DNA of 51,666 bases. Origin: an uncultured Cetobacterium sp. (lineage in GTDB: Bacteria; Fusobacteriota; Fusobacteriia; Fusobacteriales; Fusobacteriaceae). The DNA lies in the NCBI GenBank assembly GCA_900766645.1, contig CAAFWD010000233.1:1-51666 (forward strand), written 5' to 3'. Both the position numbers and the translations under genes were made by a program. The notes beneath the pieces are model-generated. The model saw only the letters and a program-made list of their open reading frames with translations, had not been told where the DNA came from and did no database searches. Of this stretch, positions 41,916-51,087 are shown one piece after another (the first letter of the stretch is position 1; every line of letters begins with the position of its first letter).

Positions 41916-42197
41916 ATGGAGATCAAAGTAAAAGCAGTAGCAGGAACTCTAGAATCAAGTGATATGTATATTATCATGGAGCCAAACACATCAGGAATCG
42001 AATTAGAGCTTGAAAGTGTTGTAATGGGGCAATATGGTGATGATATAAAAAGAGTTATCCTAGAAAGTTTGGAAGAGATGGGAGTAACATCAGCAAAGGT
42101 ATTTGTAAATGATAAGGGGGCAATAGAGCCAGTTATCAAAAGTAGAATACAGACAGTTGTTACAAGAGCAGCTCAACAAAAATACACTTGGAAGTAG
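41916..42197 (+). CDS. citD: Citrate lyase acyl-carrier (gamma) subunit
   Basis: A 93-residue carrier. The Ser in AVAGTLESSDMYI (about 14) is the site for the phosphoribosyl-dephospho-CoA prosthetic group. The remainder, including ELESVVMGQYGDDIKRVI, matches CitD throughout at normal length. It needs CitX, CitG and CitC for maturation and acetylation, and none of them is in this window. It is followed by citE with 10 bp between. Confidence 0.95.
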   Translation: MEIKVKAVAGTLESSDMYIIMEPNTSGIELELESVVMGQYGDDIKRVILESLEEMGVTSAKVFVNDKGAIEPVIKSRIQTVVTRAAQQKYTWK

Positions 42198-42207
42198 GAG
42201 GATAATA

Positions 42208-43107
42208 ATGAAATTAAGACGTTCAATGCTTTTTGTTCCAGGAAATAATCCAGGAGTTATAAAAGACGTACATATATATAGACCAGATTCAATCATGTTA
42301 GATTTAGAGGATGCAATAGCAGTAACAGAAAAGGATTCAGCAAGATTTTTAGTTTACAACATGTTAAAAAAGATGGGACCACTTTATAAAAAATTAAACA
42401 TAGAAACAGTTGTAAGAATAAATGCCTTAGACACAGAATACGGAGTAGAAGATTTAGAATTTGTTGTAAGAGCACAACCTGATATTATAAGAATTCCTAA
42501 AACAGATACACCTAAAGATGTTTTAGATGTAGAAGCTCACGTGGAAAGAATAGAGAAGGAAGCTGGAATTCCAGTTGGGACTACAAAATTAATGGTAGCA
42601 ATAGAAAGTCCTTTAGGAGCATTAAATGCTTACCAAATTGCAACATGTTCTGAAAGATTAGTTGCAATGGCTATTGGTGGAGAGGATTATGTTACAAATT
42701 TAAAAACTAATAGATCTCCAGAAGGAGTAGAATTATTTACAGGAAGAGGATTAATTGTAATGGCAGCAAGAGCGGCTGGAATAGATGCTTTAGATTCAGT
42801 TTATTCAGATGTAAATAATGATGAAGGATTTATAAAAGAAGCAACTATGATAAAACAGATGGGATTCTCTGGAAAATCATTAATTCATCCAAGACAGATA
42901 GAGTTAGTACATAAAGTTTATACTCCATCAGAGGTTGACATTAAGAAAGCTAAAAAAATAGTAGATGCAACAAGAGAAGCACTTGAGCAAAATAAAGGTG
43001 TATTTACAGTTGATGGGAAAATGGTAGATAAACCAATTATTGAAAGAGCTGAGCATGTATTAAGATTAGCAAAAGCAGCAGGTGTTAGATTAGGAGGAGA
43101 TGAGTAA
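42208..43107 (+). CDS. citE: Citrate lyase beta subunit (citryl-ACP lyase)
   Basis: A 299-residue enzyme that cleaves citryl-ACP to acetyl-ACP and oxaloacetate. Its signatures are RRSMLFVPGNNPG (about 4-16), DLEDAIAVTEKD (about 32-43), LMVAIESPLGALNA (about 131-144) and MGFSGKSLIHPRQIE (about 219-233), which include Mg2+-binding Glu/Asp. ATG 42208 has AGGAGG just before it. The longer frame overlaps citD. Length and motifs are normal. Confidence 0.96.
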   Translation: MKLRRSMLFVPGNNPGVIKDVHIYRPDSIMLDLEDAIAVTEKDSARFLVYNMLKKMGPLYKKLNIETVVRINALDTEYGVEDLEFVVRAQPDIIRIPKTDTPKDVLDVEAHVERIEKEAGIPVGTTKLMVAIESPLGALNAYQIATCSERLVAMAIGGEDYVTNLKTNRSPEGVELFTGRGLIVMAARAAGIDALDSVYSDVNNDEGFIKEATMIKQMGFSGKSLIHPRQIELVHKVYTPSEVDIKKAKKIVDATREALEQNKGVFTVDGKMVDKPIIERAEHVLRLAKAAGVRLGGDE

Positions 43108-43109
43108 TT

Positions 43110-44660
43110 ATGATGAATAAAAGAGTTGATCAAAATCTTTTAAAATCGATAAAAGGTTATGAAGAAAGAAAAGCCTACGAAACTCCTTTTGCTTATCAGC
43201 CAGAAGGAACTACGGATACAGATGCTACATCTTTAAAAGGAGCTATAAAAAGAACAAAAGTTGTAGATTCATTAGAAGAAGTAATTAGAAAAACAGGATT
43301 AAAAGATGGAATGACAATATCTTTTCATCACCATTTTAGAAATGGAGATAAGGTATTACCTTTAGTAATGGATAAATTAGCAGAAATGGGATTTAAAAAT
43401 CTTAGAGTTGCAGCAAGTTCATTTACAAAAGCACATGAGGGAATTGTAAAACATATTAAAGCTGGAGTAGTAAATAGAGTTGAATCAAGTGGATTAAGAG
43501 GAGAATTAGCTGAGGAGATTTCTAATGGTCTTTTAGGAGAGCATCCAGCAGTTATAAGATCTCACGGAGGAAGAGCAAGAGCTATAGTTGAAGGAGATCT
43601 TAAAATAGATGTTGCTTTTTTAGGAGCATCATCATCAGATTGTATGGGAAATGCCAATGGAGTAAAAGGAAAATCTCTATGTGGATCATTAGGTTATGCT
43701 AAAGTTGACGCAGCTCATGCTGATAAAGTAGTTATTATAACAGATACACTTGTAGATTATCCGAATAGTCCAATGAGTATTCCACAAACTCAAGTTGATT
43801 ATGTGGTTGTGGTGGATGAGATTGGAGATCCAAATGGAATTATGTCAGGAGCTACAAGATTTACATCAAATCCTAAAGAGCTATTAATGGCTAAAAAAGT
43901 TTTAGATGTAATGGTTGCTTCGGGATATTTTAATGACGGGTTCTCAATGCAAACTGGTTCAGGAGGAGCATCACTTGCTGTAACTAGATTTATAAGAGAA
44001 GAGTTAATTAAAAGAGAGATAAAGTGTAGTTACGGTCTTGGAGGAATTACAAAGGCCTTTGTAGATTTATTAGAAGAGGGATTAATAGGTCAATTATATG
44101 ATACACAATGTTTTGACCTTGCAGCAGTTGAATCGATTGGAAGAAATGAAAAGCACGTTGAAGTAAGTGCAGATTTCTATGCAAATCCATTTAACTGTTC
44201 ACCAGCAGTAAATAAATTAGATTTCGTTATTCTAAGTGCACTTGAAGTTGATAAAGATTTCAATGTAAATGTAATATCTGGATCTAATGGAGTTATTAGA
44301 GAGGCATCAGGAGGACACTCTGATACAGCAGCAGCAGCAAATGTATCAATAATAGTTGCTCCATTAACAAGAGGAAGAATTCCAACTATAATAGATAAAG
44401 TAACAACTGTAGTAACACCTGGAAGCACAGTAGATGTAGTTGTAACAGACTATGGAGTTGTTGTAAACCCAACTAGAACAGATTTACTAGAAAGGTTCCA
44501 AAAAGCTGGGATAGAGCTTGTAACTATGGAAGAGTTAAGGGAAATTGCTAACTTTATAGTAGGAGCACCTAAAGAGATTGAATTTGAAGATCAAGTAGTT
44601 GCTGTGGTTGAATATAGAGATGGAAGTATAATCGATGTTGTTAGAAAAGTAAAAAAATAA
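43110..44660 (+). CDS. citF: Citrate lyase alpha subunit (citrate:acetyl-ACP transferase)
   Basis: A 516-residue CoA-transferase-like enzyme that swaps acetyl for citrate on CitD. It has DGMTISFHHHFRNGD (about 70-84), IRSHGGRARAI, DVAFLGASSSDCMGN (about 168-182) and, near the end, SGGHSDTAAAANVSI. Length is normal (about 510). Two start codons, ATG 43110 and 43113, follow citE by 2 or 5 bp, so translation is coupled. It completes a full lyase complex (D, E, F). Confidence 0.96.
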   Translation: MMNKRVDQNLLKSIKGYEERKAYETPFAYQPEGTTDTDATSLKGAIKRTKVVDSLEEVIRKTGLKDGMTISFHHHFRNGDKVLPLVMDKLAEMGFKNLRVAASSFTKAHEGIVKHIKAGVVNRVESSGLRGELAEEISNGLLGEHPAVIRSHGGRARAIVEGDLKIDVAFLGASSSDCMGNANGVKGKSLCGSLGYAKVDAAHADKVVIITDTLVDYPNSPMSIPQTQVDYVVVVDEIGDPNGIMSGATRFTSNPKELLMAKKVLDVMVASGYFNDGFSMQTGSGGASLAVTRFIREELIKREIKCSYGLGGITKAFVDLLEEGLIGQLYDTQCFDLAAVESIGRNEKHVEVSADFYANPFNCSPAVNKLDFVILSALEVDKDFNVNVISGSNGVIREASGGHSDTAAAANVSIIVAPLTRGRIPTIIDKVTTVVTPGSTVDVVVTDYGVVVNPTRTDLLERFQKAGIELVTMEELREIANFIVGAPKEIEFEDQVVAVVEYRDGSIIDVVRKVKK

Positions 44661-44724
44661 TGGTTTCAAAAAAAGTTTTTATTATAAATTTTTTAACAAA
44701 AAAAACAAAATAAGGGGAGAAAAA

Positions 44725-46074
44725 ATGGCAAAGAAAAATTTTTCAGAACTTTTTAATCCAAAGGAAACGAAATGGAGCGGACTAACGTTACCAATGTTTT
44801 TAGTGATACTAGCAGTTACATTAGTTGCAGTATACGTTCCTTTTGGGGGAAAGGTAGCAGGTTTTATTAGACCTAACTTCTTAACAATTTTTACACTGTT
44901 AGCAGTATTTGGAATTTTATTTGGTGAAATTGGAGACAGAATACCTGTTTGGAATGATTATGTTGGTGGAGGAACAGTATTAGTATTCTTTATGTCTGCA
45001 GTGTTTGGAACATATAATCTAGTTCCTGAGCCTGTTCTTAAATCAATAAAAGTTTTCTATGGTAAGCAACCAGTAAACTTTTTAGAATTATTTATTCCTG
45101 CATTAATTGTTGGATCTGTTTTAACAGTTAATAGAAAAACTTTAATTCAAGCAATTTCTGGATATATTCCACTGATTTTAATTGGAGTTTTAGGAGCTAC
45201 AATTGGTGGAGTTGGAGCAGGATTAATATTTGGAAAAGAGCCAATTGATGTTGTAATGAACTATGTTCTTCCAATTATGGGTGGAGGAACAGGAGCTGGA
45301 GCTATTCCAATGTCAGAGATGTGGGCACAAAAAACTGGTGGAGATCCAAAAGATTGGTTTGCATTTGCAATATCTATATTAACAATAGCTAATATTATTG
45401 CAATATTTACAGGTGCTTTATTAAAAGAGCTTGGAGTAAAAAAGCCATCGCTAACTGGAAATGGGAATTTAATCATTGATAACGCTAAAGAGGCTGTTAA
45501 AGATGAAGAGGTAAAAGTTGAAGTTGGGCAAAAAGAGTTTGCTGCAGCACTTATCTTTACAGGAATAATGTTTATAGTTTCTAACTTATCAGCTCAAGTA
45601 TGGAGTGCTATGAATTTACCATTTGAAATGCACAGATTAGCATTCTTAGTAATTTACTCAATTGTATTAAATATGTTAGGAGTTGTACCTGCTTATTTAA
45701 AAGCTGGAGCTAAAAATGTACAAACATTCTTCTCAAAGCATACTATTTGGATTTTAATGGGAGCTGTAGGATTTGGAACTGATGTTCAAGAGATTATTAA
45801 CTCTTTAACATTTGCTAACTTAGTTATAGCTTTAGCTATCGTATTTGGAGCTGTAGGATTTATTATGTTAGTGTCTAAAAAAATGAAATTCTACCCAATT
45901 GAAGCTGCTATTACAGCTGGATTATGTATGGCTAATAGAGGTGGATCTGGAGATATCGCAGTTCTTGGAGCTGCAGATAGAATGGACTTAATTTCATTTG
46001 CTCAAATCTCTTCAAGAGTTGGAGGAGCTATGATGTTAATTATAGGATCTGTAATATTTGGTTTCTTTGCATAA
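44725..46074 (+). CDS. citS: Na+:citrate symporter (2-hydroxycarboxylate transporter family)
   Basis: A 449-residue carrier with about eleven helices. It carries the 2HCT/CitS pore motifs MGGGTGAGAIPMSEMW (about 190-205) and MANRGGSGDIAVLGAADRM (about 403-421), two GGxG re-entrant loops on either half. Size matches Klebsiella CitS (446). It would take up citrate with Na+, the ion that the decarboxylase exports. Operon order supports citrate over malate. GGGGAG precedes ATG. A terminator follows. Confidence 0.95.
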   Translation: MAKKNFSELFNPKETKWSGLTLPMFLVILAVTLVAVYVPFGGKVAGFIRPNFLTIFTLLAVFGILFGEIGDRIPVWNDYVGGGTVLVFFMSAVFGTYNLVPEPVLKSIKVFYGKQPVNFLELFIPALIVGSVLTVNRKTLIQAISGYIPLILIGVLGATIGGVGAGLIFGKEPIDVVMNYVLPIMGGGTGAGAIPMSEMWAQKTGGDPKDWFAFAISILTIANIIAIFTGALLKELGVKKPSLTGNGNLIIDNAKEAVKDEEVKVEVGQKEFAAALIFTGIMFIVSNLSAQVWSAMNLPFEMHRLAFLVIYSIVLNMLGVVPAYLKAGAKNVQTFFSKHTIWILMGAVGFGTDVQEIINSLTFANLVIALAIVFGAVGFIMLVSKKMKFYPIEAAITAGLCMANRGGSGDIAVLGAADRMDLISFAQISSRVGGAMMLIIGSVIFGFFA

Positions 46075-46086
46075 TAAAGTAAAATT

Positions 46087-46120
46087 AAACTGTAGTTAAG
46101 AAATTAGCTACAGTTTTTTA
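46087..46120 (+). terminator. Terminator of the oad-cit operon
   Basis: AAACTGTAGTTAA pairs with TTAGCTACAGTTT (one G-U pair), followed by a long T-rich stretch, 13 bp after citS. Confidence 0.88.
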
Positions 46121-46157
46121 TTTTTTGCAAAAGAAAATATTTGCTATCAAAAAATAA

Positions 46158-46215
46158 TTTTACAAATACTTTGTAAAACAAATTAATTGACTTTTAATAT
46201 TTATGATGTTAATAT
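46158..46215 (+). promoter_or_regulatory. Promoter of the iron-transport genes with upstream inverted repeat
   Basis: TTGACT (46187-46192), 17-base spacer, TAATAT (46210-46215). TTTTACAAA-TAC-TTTGTAAAA (46158-46178), a perfect 9-3-9 inverted repeat, ends 8 bp before the -35. It does not match the classic Fur box, so the regulator is unknown. Confidence 0.6.
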
Positions 46216-46246
46216 ATTCACATATAAATAGTTACGGAGGTTTATA

Positions 46247-47305
46247 ATGAAAAAATTATTATTAGGATTAACAATAATATCATCTATGGTAGCAAATGCA
46301 GCAGGGGTAGTTAATGTATATACAACAAGACACTATGATGCAGACGATGCTTTATACACTGAATTTACAAAGGAAACTGGAATAAAAGTAAATGTAGTTA
46401 GTGATAAAAGTGCTGTAAGTATTTCAAAAATAAAAGAGCAAGGAAGAGCTCCGTTAGCTGATATTTTTATGACAGCTGATGCTGGAAATCTTGCAAGAGC
46501 TAAAGATGCAGGGATATTACAGTCAGTAGATAGTTCTGTATTAGAGGAAAATATTCCTGCCAAATATCAGGATAATGATAATATGTGGTTTGGATTGACT
46601 AAAAGAGCAAGAGTATTTGTTTATTCCAATGAGAGAGTTTCAAAAGAAGATTTAAAAGATCTTAGTTATGAAAGTTTAGTTATAAATCCAAGATGGAAAG
46701 ATAAAGTTTTAGTTAGATCATCGTCAAATATGTATAATCAGTCACTAGTTGCTTCATTTGTAGCAATCAATGGGGAGGAAAAAACTTCAGAGTGGGTAAG
46801 AGGATTAGTAAATCAAATGGCTAGAAATCCAAAAGGAAATGATAGAGACCAAGCTGTAGCAGTAAAAGATAATGAAGGAGATATTGCAATTGCAAACTCT
46901 TATTATTATGGAAAACTTGTTAATGAAACAGATAAAGCATCTAAATATTATGGTACAGCTGACAAAACTGGAATTTATTTCCCTAACCAAAAAGATGGAG
47001 AGTCTGGAGTTCATATGAACATTAGTGGTGCTGGAGTTGTAAAAAATGCTAGAAATAAAGAGGAAGCTATAAAATTAATTGAATTCCTTTCTAAAAAAGA
47101 GCAGCAAGAAGCATTCTCAGCTACAAACTATGAGTTCCCTGTTAATCCAAATGCAAAGATGAGTGATCTTCTTGCGTCATGGCTAGATAAACAAGGATTA
47201 AAAACAATAAAAGAGCAAGAGATTGATTTAAACTTACTTGGAAAATATAATGAGGAAGCTCTAAATATAATGATTGAATCTAAGTGGGATACACCTAAGA
47301 AATAA
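46247..47305 (+). CDS. fbpA: Ferric-iron ABC transporter substrate-binding protein
   Basis: A 352-residue periplasmic protein with signal peptide (cleavage after ANA, about 18-20). The motifs VNVYTTRHYDADDALYTEF (about 22-40), ADIFMTADAGNLARAKDAG (about 83-101), MWFGLTKRARVFVYS and the iron-ligand Tyr pair in IANSYYYGKL (about 225) are those of FbpA/FutA/AfuA proteins. It binds free Fe3+ and hands it to the permease downstream. AT-rich leader and GGAGG before ATG. It is the first gene of three. Confidence 0.94.
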   Translation: MKKLLLGLTIISSMVANAAGVVNVYTTRHYDADDALYTEFTKETGIKVNVVSDKSAVSISKIKEQGRAPLADIFMTADAGNLARAKDAGILQSVDSSVLEENIPAKYQDNDNMWFGLTKRARVFVYSNERVSKEDLKDLSYESLVINPRWKDKVLVRSSSNMYNQSLVASFVAINGEEKTSEWVRGLVNQMARNPKGNDRDQAVAVKDNEGDIAIANSYYYGKLVNETDKASKYYGTADKTGIYFPNQKDGESGVHMNISGAGVVKNARNKEEAIKLIEFLSKKEQQEAFSATNYEFPVNPNAKMSDLLASWLDKQGLKTIKEQEIDLNLLGKYNEEALNIMIESKWDTPKK

Positions 47306-47320
47306 TAAAAATAAAAATTT

Positions 47321-47350
47321 GAGACGATAGTGGAAAGCCTCTATCGCCTC
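47321..47350 (+). terminator. Hairpin between fbpA and fbpB
   Basis: GAGACGATAG and CTATCGCCTC pair with one A-C mismatch around a 10-base loop. The following T-run is poor (TTTAATTT), so it is likely a partial terminator or mRNA-stabilising stem that keeps the binding protein in excess. Confidence 0.55.
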
Positions 47351-47378
47351 TTTAATTTATATAAGGACGAGTGAGAAC

Positions 47379-48968
47379 ATGAAAATTTTTAAGATAGAGG
47401 ATAGTATTATAAAAAACTTCCTATTAATATTAATTCTTGCTTTTATTCTACTTCCAATATCTGATTCAATTCCTTTACTTTTTACACCTAGTACATCTTA
47501 TTTAGATTTGTTAATTGAAAAAGGAATTATATGGGAATATCTATTTAATACTTTGGAATTAGTTTTTAAAGTTGGATTATTTGCAATAGTTTTAGGATTT
47601 ACAAGTAGCTATATAGTGACTATGTATGATTTTAAATTTAAAAAGGTATTTAAAGTTTTATTAACATTACCATTAGCTTTTCCAGTTTATGTGGGAGCAT
47701 ATACATATTCTTCAATTTTTTATACAAATAAATGGTTAAGCAGTATATTTACAAATGAATTTTTTATGCAGGGATCTGTATTTATATATGGGATATTCTT
47801 ATATCCATATGTATATTTAGCATGCCGTTCATATCTTCAAAATAATTTAGTTGAGTATATAGAAGCTTCAAAAACTTTGGGTAAATCCACATTACAAACA
47901 TTTATAAAAATAATATTACCATTGTCATGGCCCGCAATTTTAGGATCAACATTATTTGTTATTTTTGAAACTTTATCTGATTTTGCGGTGGTTGAATATT
48001 ATGGAATAGGAACAATTTCAAAAGTTATAACAGATTCTTGGATGGGATTGGGGCAAAAAGATACAGCAGCAAAAGCATCTATGATTTTATTATTTGTTTT
48101 AACAAGCATTATATTTTTTGAAAAAGTTTTTAGAAGAAAAAAAAGATATGAGGGAATTTCAAATAGAAAAGTAAAACCTGAAAAACCATCAAAAGAAATA
48201 TTAGTAGGAACATACTTATTTTTAGGAGCTATAGTTACTTTAGGATTTATTTTACCAACGTATGAGATGATTGGATTTATAATATCAAAAAGTTCATATA
48301 TTGGAAATATAGATCTGTTTGGAATAACAATAAATACTTTATTTACTTTATTTGTAGCTATTGGATTAATAATTATTTTTGCAAGTGTTTTTGCAAGTAT
48401 AATTAACCAGTTAAAAAACGGAAAAAATTTTTATGCTACAGCTGGAGTAATGGGATATTCTATTCCATCAATTATATTAGCTTTAGCAGTATATATTTTT
48501 ACGTTATCTCTAGACAATTCTATATATGAACTTTTCCATATTGAATCTTTAGTTTTAATGAATACAAGAATTGCTTTGATTATAGCTTTTGTTATAAAGT
48601 TTATATCAATTGCTTTTTCTAATTATTCAAATACTTTAGGAAAGATAAGTCCGAGTATTTTTCATGCATCGACAATGCTAGGTCATAATTTTATAGGAAC
48701 ATTTTTTAGAATAAATCTTCCAATACTAAAAAAATCAACAAAGTTTGTATTTATTCTTTTGTTTATAGATCTTATAAAAGAGTTGACATTAACATATAGT
48801 TTAAGACCGTTTAATTTTAAAACTCTTTCAACAGAGATTTATAGATATGCAGGAAATGAAATGATAGAAGTTGCAGCAATTCCGTCGATGGTTATAGTTG
48901 GAGTATGTAGTATAATGATTATTTATTTGGAACTAGGAGGAAAAAATGCTAAAAATAGAAAAGCTTAA
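47379..48968 (+). CDS. fbpB: Ferric-iron ABC transporter permease
   Basis: A 529-residue fused permease with two sets of about six helices. Each half has an EAA loop for contact with the ATPase: EASKTLGKSTLQTFIKIILP (about 165-184) and ASTMLGHNFIGTFFRINLPI (about 430-449). This is the usual layout of FbpB/FutB-type Fe3+ permeases. It lies 73 bp after fbpA, separated by a hairpin, and its last 23 bases overlap fbpC. AAGGACGAG precedes ATG. Confidence 0.93.
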   Translation: MKIFKIEDSIIKNFLLILILAFILLPISDSIPLLFTPSTSYLDLLIEKGIIWEYLFNTLELVFKVGLFAIVLGFTSSYIVTMYDFKFKKVFKVLLTLPLAFPVYVGAYTYSSIFYTNKWLSSIFTNEFFMQGSVFIYGIFLYPYVYLACRSYLQNNLVEYIEASKTLGKSTLQTFIKIILPLSWPAILGSTLFVIFETLSDFAVVEYYGIGTISKVITDSWMGLGQKDTAAKASMILLFVLTSIIFFEKVFRRKKRYEGISNRKVKPEKPSKEILVGTYLFLGAIVTLGFILPTYEMIGFIISKSSYIGNIDLFGITINTLFTLFVAIGLIIIFASVFASIINQLKNGKNFYATAGVMGYSIPSIILALAVYIFTLSLDNSIYELFHIESLVLMNTRIALIIAFVIKFISIAFSNYSNTLGKISPSIFHASTMLGHNFIGTFFRINLPILKKSTKFVFILLFIDLIKELTLTYSLRPFNFKTLSTEIYRYAGNEMIEVAAIPSMVIVGVCSIMIIYLELGGKNAKNRKA

Positions 48969-49566
48969 TTTTAAATATGGAAATAAAGAGGTATTAAAAG
49001 ATTTTTCTATGGAGGTACAAGAGGGATCAAGAGTAGCTTTAAGAGGGTCATCAGGCTGCGGTAAAAGTACTCTTTTAAGATTAGTTGCTGGTCTTGAAAA
49101 ACCAAATAATGGAAAGATTTCTTTTGAGGGAAAAGATATAACAAAATTATCTCCTCATAAAAGAGATTTTGGATATGTGTTCCAAGATTTTGCTTTATTT
49201 CCCCATTTAAGTGTAAAGGAGAATATACTTTTTGGAATTTCAGGATTAAAAAGTGAAGAGAAAAAAATTTTGTTAAAAAAATATACAGAGATGTTGGGAA
49301 TAGAAGCTCTTCTTGAAAATTATCCACATGAGATAAGTGGAGGGCAAAAACAAAGAGTTGCAATTGCAAGGACACTTATTACATCGCCTAAAATAATTCT
49401 TTTAGATGAAGTTTTTTCTGCTCTTGACGAGGAGTTGAAAGAGAGAGTAAGGCTGGATATATTAGATGTATTAAAGGAGTTAAAAATAACTACGATTTTA
49501 GTAACTCATGATAATAGAGATGCCGAAGTCCTTTGTGACAGAGTTATAGAGATGTATCCTATTTAA
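48946..49566 (+). CDS. fbpC: Ferric-iron ABC transporter ATPase, short form
   Basis: A 206-residue ATPase with Walker A GSSGCGKST (about 35-43), Q-loop FQDFALFPH, signature ISGGQKQRVAIA (about 130-141) and Walker B IILLDEVFSALDEE. The H-loop reads LVTHD. FbpC/FutC proteins are usually about 350 residues with a C-terminal regulatory (TOBE) domain. Here the protein stops right after the nucleotide-binding domain, so the regulatory part is absent. The coding frame is clean, so it is a natural short form. It overlaps fbpB by 23 bp. Confidence 0.94.
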   Translation: MLKIEKLNFKYGNKEVLKDFSMEVQEGSRVALRGSSGCGKSTLLRLVAGLEKPNNGKISFEGKDITKLSPHKRDFGYVFQDFALFPHLSVKENILFGISGLKSEEKKILLKKYTEMLGIEALLENYPHEISGGQKQRVAIARTLITSPKIILLDEVFSALDEELKERVRLDILDVLKELKITTILVTHDNRDAEVLCDRVIEMYPI

Positions 49567-49576
49567 AATTATATAT

Positions 49577-49616
49577 AAAAAAGCATCAGAAACAAAAATT
49601 TCTTGATGCTTTTTTA
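49577..49616. terminator. Bidirectional terminator between fbpC and the symporter gene
   Basis: AAAAAAGCATCA and TGATGCTTTTTT pair with a short bulged top. Convergent genes lie on both sides. Confidence 0.88.
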
Positions 49617-49628
49617 TTTTGGTGAATT

Positions 49629-50909
49629 TTATTGTACTTCAAGTTCTTCAACGGCTTCTTTTTCTTCTTCATTTTTAGTTTTACCTTCTAGCCAATTTTT
49701 ACCCTCTACAAATCTTGCAACTAGCATAGAAGCCACTGTATCACCACTGGCATTGATCATTGTTGCTGGAGGATCCACCAAATATCCTATTGTTGCTATT
49801 ATTGGAAATGCTTCAGGTGGGAATCCATACATTGTAACTATTAACATCTCTCCTATTAATCCACCACCAGGGACTCCTGACATTACTACTCCACCGGCTA
49901 TTGAAAGTAAAAGGGCACTTATATAAACTCCTACTCCTTCAAAAGGAACTTGGAATATTCCAAATAAAAATGATATTTTTAAAATTGAACTTAGAACTGT
50001 TCCATCCATATGAGCTGTTGCTCCAATAGGAAGGACAATTTCTCTAATATCTTTAGGAATACCTATATTTTCACAGGCTTCTAAATTTATAGGTAAAGTT
50101 GCAATGCTGCTTTGAGTTGCTATTGCTGTTATTGCAGGAGGAAGAATATATTTTAATGATTTTACTCCTTTTTTACCACCGGCTATATACGCATAAATAG
50201 GGAAGGCTATAATGAAATATAGCAAACATAATGGATAATAAATTGCTAAAGCTCTCGCATATGATCCCAATAACTCTTGGCCATATTCTCCAATTAATGC
50301 AGCAAAATATGCTCCTAATCCAATTGGTGCGTACAGCATTAAAAGATCTACTATTTTTAAAAATACCTCTGCTAAAGCATCAAGACCTTGAGATATAATT
50401 TTTCCTTTTTCTCCAATTTTATTAACACAAGCTCCAAAAATTAAACTAAATATAATTAGAGGAAGCATATTTTTTCTTGATATTAAAAGTGGAAAATCTG
50501 TAACTGTTATAGCTGAAACAATTTGGTCTCCTGTGGAGAAAGGTTTTAATGCTTGTGCTACAGGCATATCTAAAACAATTCCTTGAGCAGGAGGGAAAAT
50601 ATTTACAACTATAAGAATTAAAATAGCAGCAATAGCTCCTGTTGATACAAATACTGCTAACATAGTTTTTAAAATCTTTTTAAGTCTACTCATATCTGTC
50701 ATACTAGATATAGAGCTACTGATTGTTACAAAAACTAAAGGAACAACTATTGTAAACATAGCATTTATAAAAATGTCTCCCAATGGTTTAAACATTTTAG
50801 CTTCAGGTCCCATTTTTATACCAATAATACTTCCTATAAATATAGATCCCAGTAAAATTATTGAAAATTTATAAGCTTTCCAAACCCTTTTTAATCTTCC
50901 ATCACTCAT
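49629..50909 (-). CDS. Dicarboxylate/amino acid:cation symporter (DAACS family)
   Basis: A 426-residue protein of the glutamate/dicarboxylate transporter fold. It has about eight helices and the serine-rich re-entrant loop as TAIATQSSIATLPINLEACE (about 245-264), then LPIGATAHMDGTVLS (about 275-289), GVPGGGLIGEMLIV and a C-terminal substrate site with DPPATMINASGDTVASMLVAR (about 382-402). It takes up acidic amino acids, C4-dicarboxylates or serine/threonine with Na+ or H+. The specificity is not clear. Short acidic C-terminus (EEEKEAVEELEVQ). A single gene with its own promoter; AGGAGGAG before ATG. Confidence 0.92.
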   Translation of the reverse strand: MSDGRLKRVWKAYKFSIILLGSIFIGSIIGIKMGPEAKMFKPLGDIFINAMFTIVVPLVFVTISSSISSMTDMSRLKKILKTMLAVFVSTGAIAAILILIVVNIFPPAQGIVLDMPVAQALKPFSTGDQIVSAITVTDFPLLISRKNMLPLIIFSLIFGACVNKIGEKGKIISQGLDALAEVFLKIVDLLMLYAPIGLGAYFAALIGEYGQELLGSYARALAIYYPLCLLYFIIAFPIYAYIAGGKKGVKSLKYILPPAITAIATQSSIATLPINLEACENIGIPKDIREIVLPIGATAHMDGTVLSSILKISFLFGIFQVPFEGVGVYISALLLSIAGGVVMSGVPGGGLIGEMLIVTMYGFPPEAFPIIATIGYLVDPPATMINASGDTVASMLVARFVEGKNWLEGKTKNEEEKEAVEELEVQ

Positions 50910-50967
50910 AGTCTCCTCCTATTTATTTTTATAAAAATTTAAAAATCAAAAAAATTCTCTTTAAATG

Positions 50968-50996
50968 AATATACCTTATGAATTTTTAAATAACAA
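50968..50996 (-). promoter_or_regulatory. Promoter of the DAACS symporter gene
   Basis: Minus strand: TTGTTA (50996-50991), 17-base spacer, TATATT (50973-50968). Confidence 0.5.
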
Positions 50997-51027
50997 GAGT
51001 AAAAAAAGGTTTAAATGTTAATTTTTT

Positions 51028-51056
51028 TTGACAATGAAAAAAAATAAAAGTATAAA
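51028..51056 (+). promoter_or_regulatory. Promoter of lysA
   Basis: TTGACA, a 17-base spacer and TATAAA, 32 bp upstream of the start. The leader is too short for a lysine riboswitch. Confidence 0.65.
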
Positions 51057-51087
51057 AAATTAACAAGTAATATTAGGAGGGGTTTTA

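Noticed and set aside
51057..51087. Lysine riboswitch upstream of lysA
   Set aside because: Only about 30 bases separate the promoter from the start codon, far too few for the L-box.
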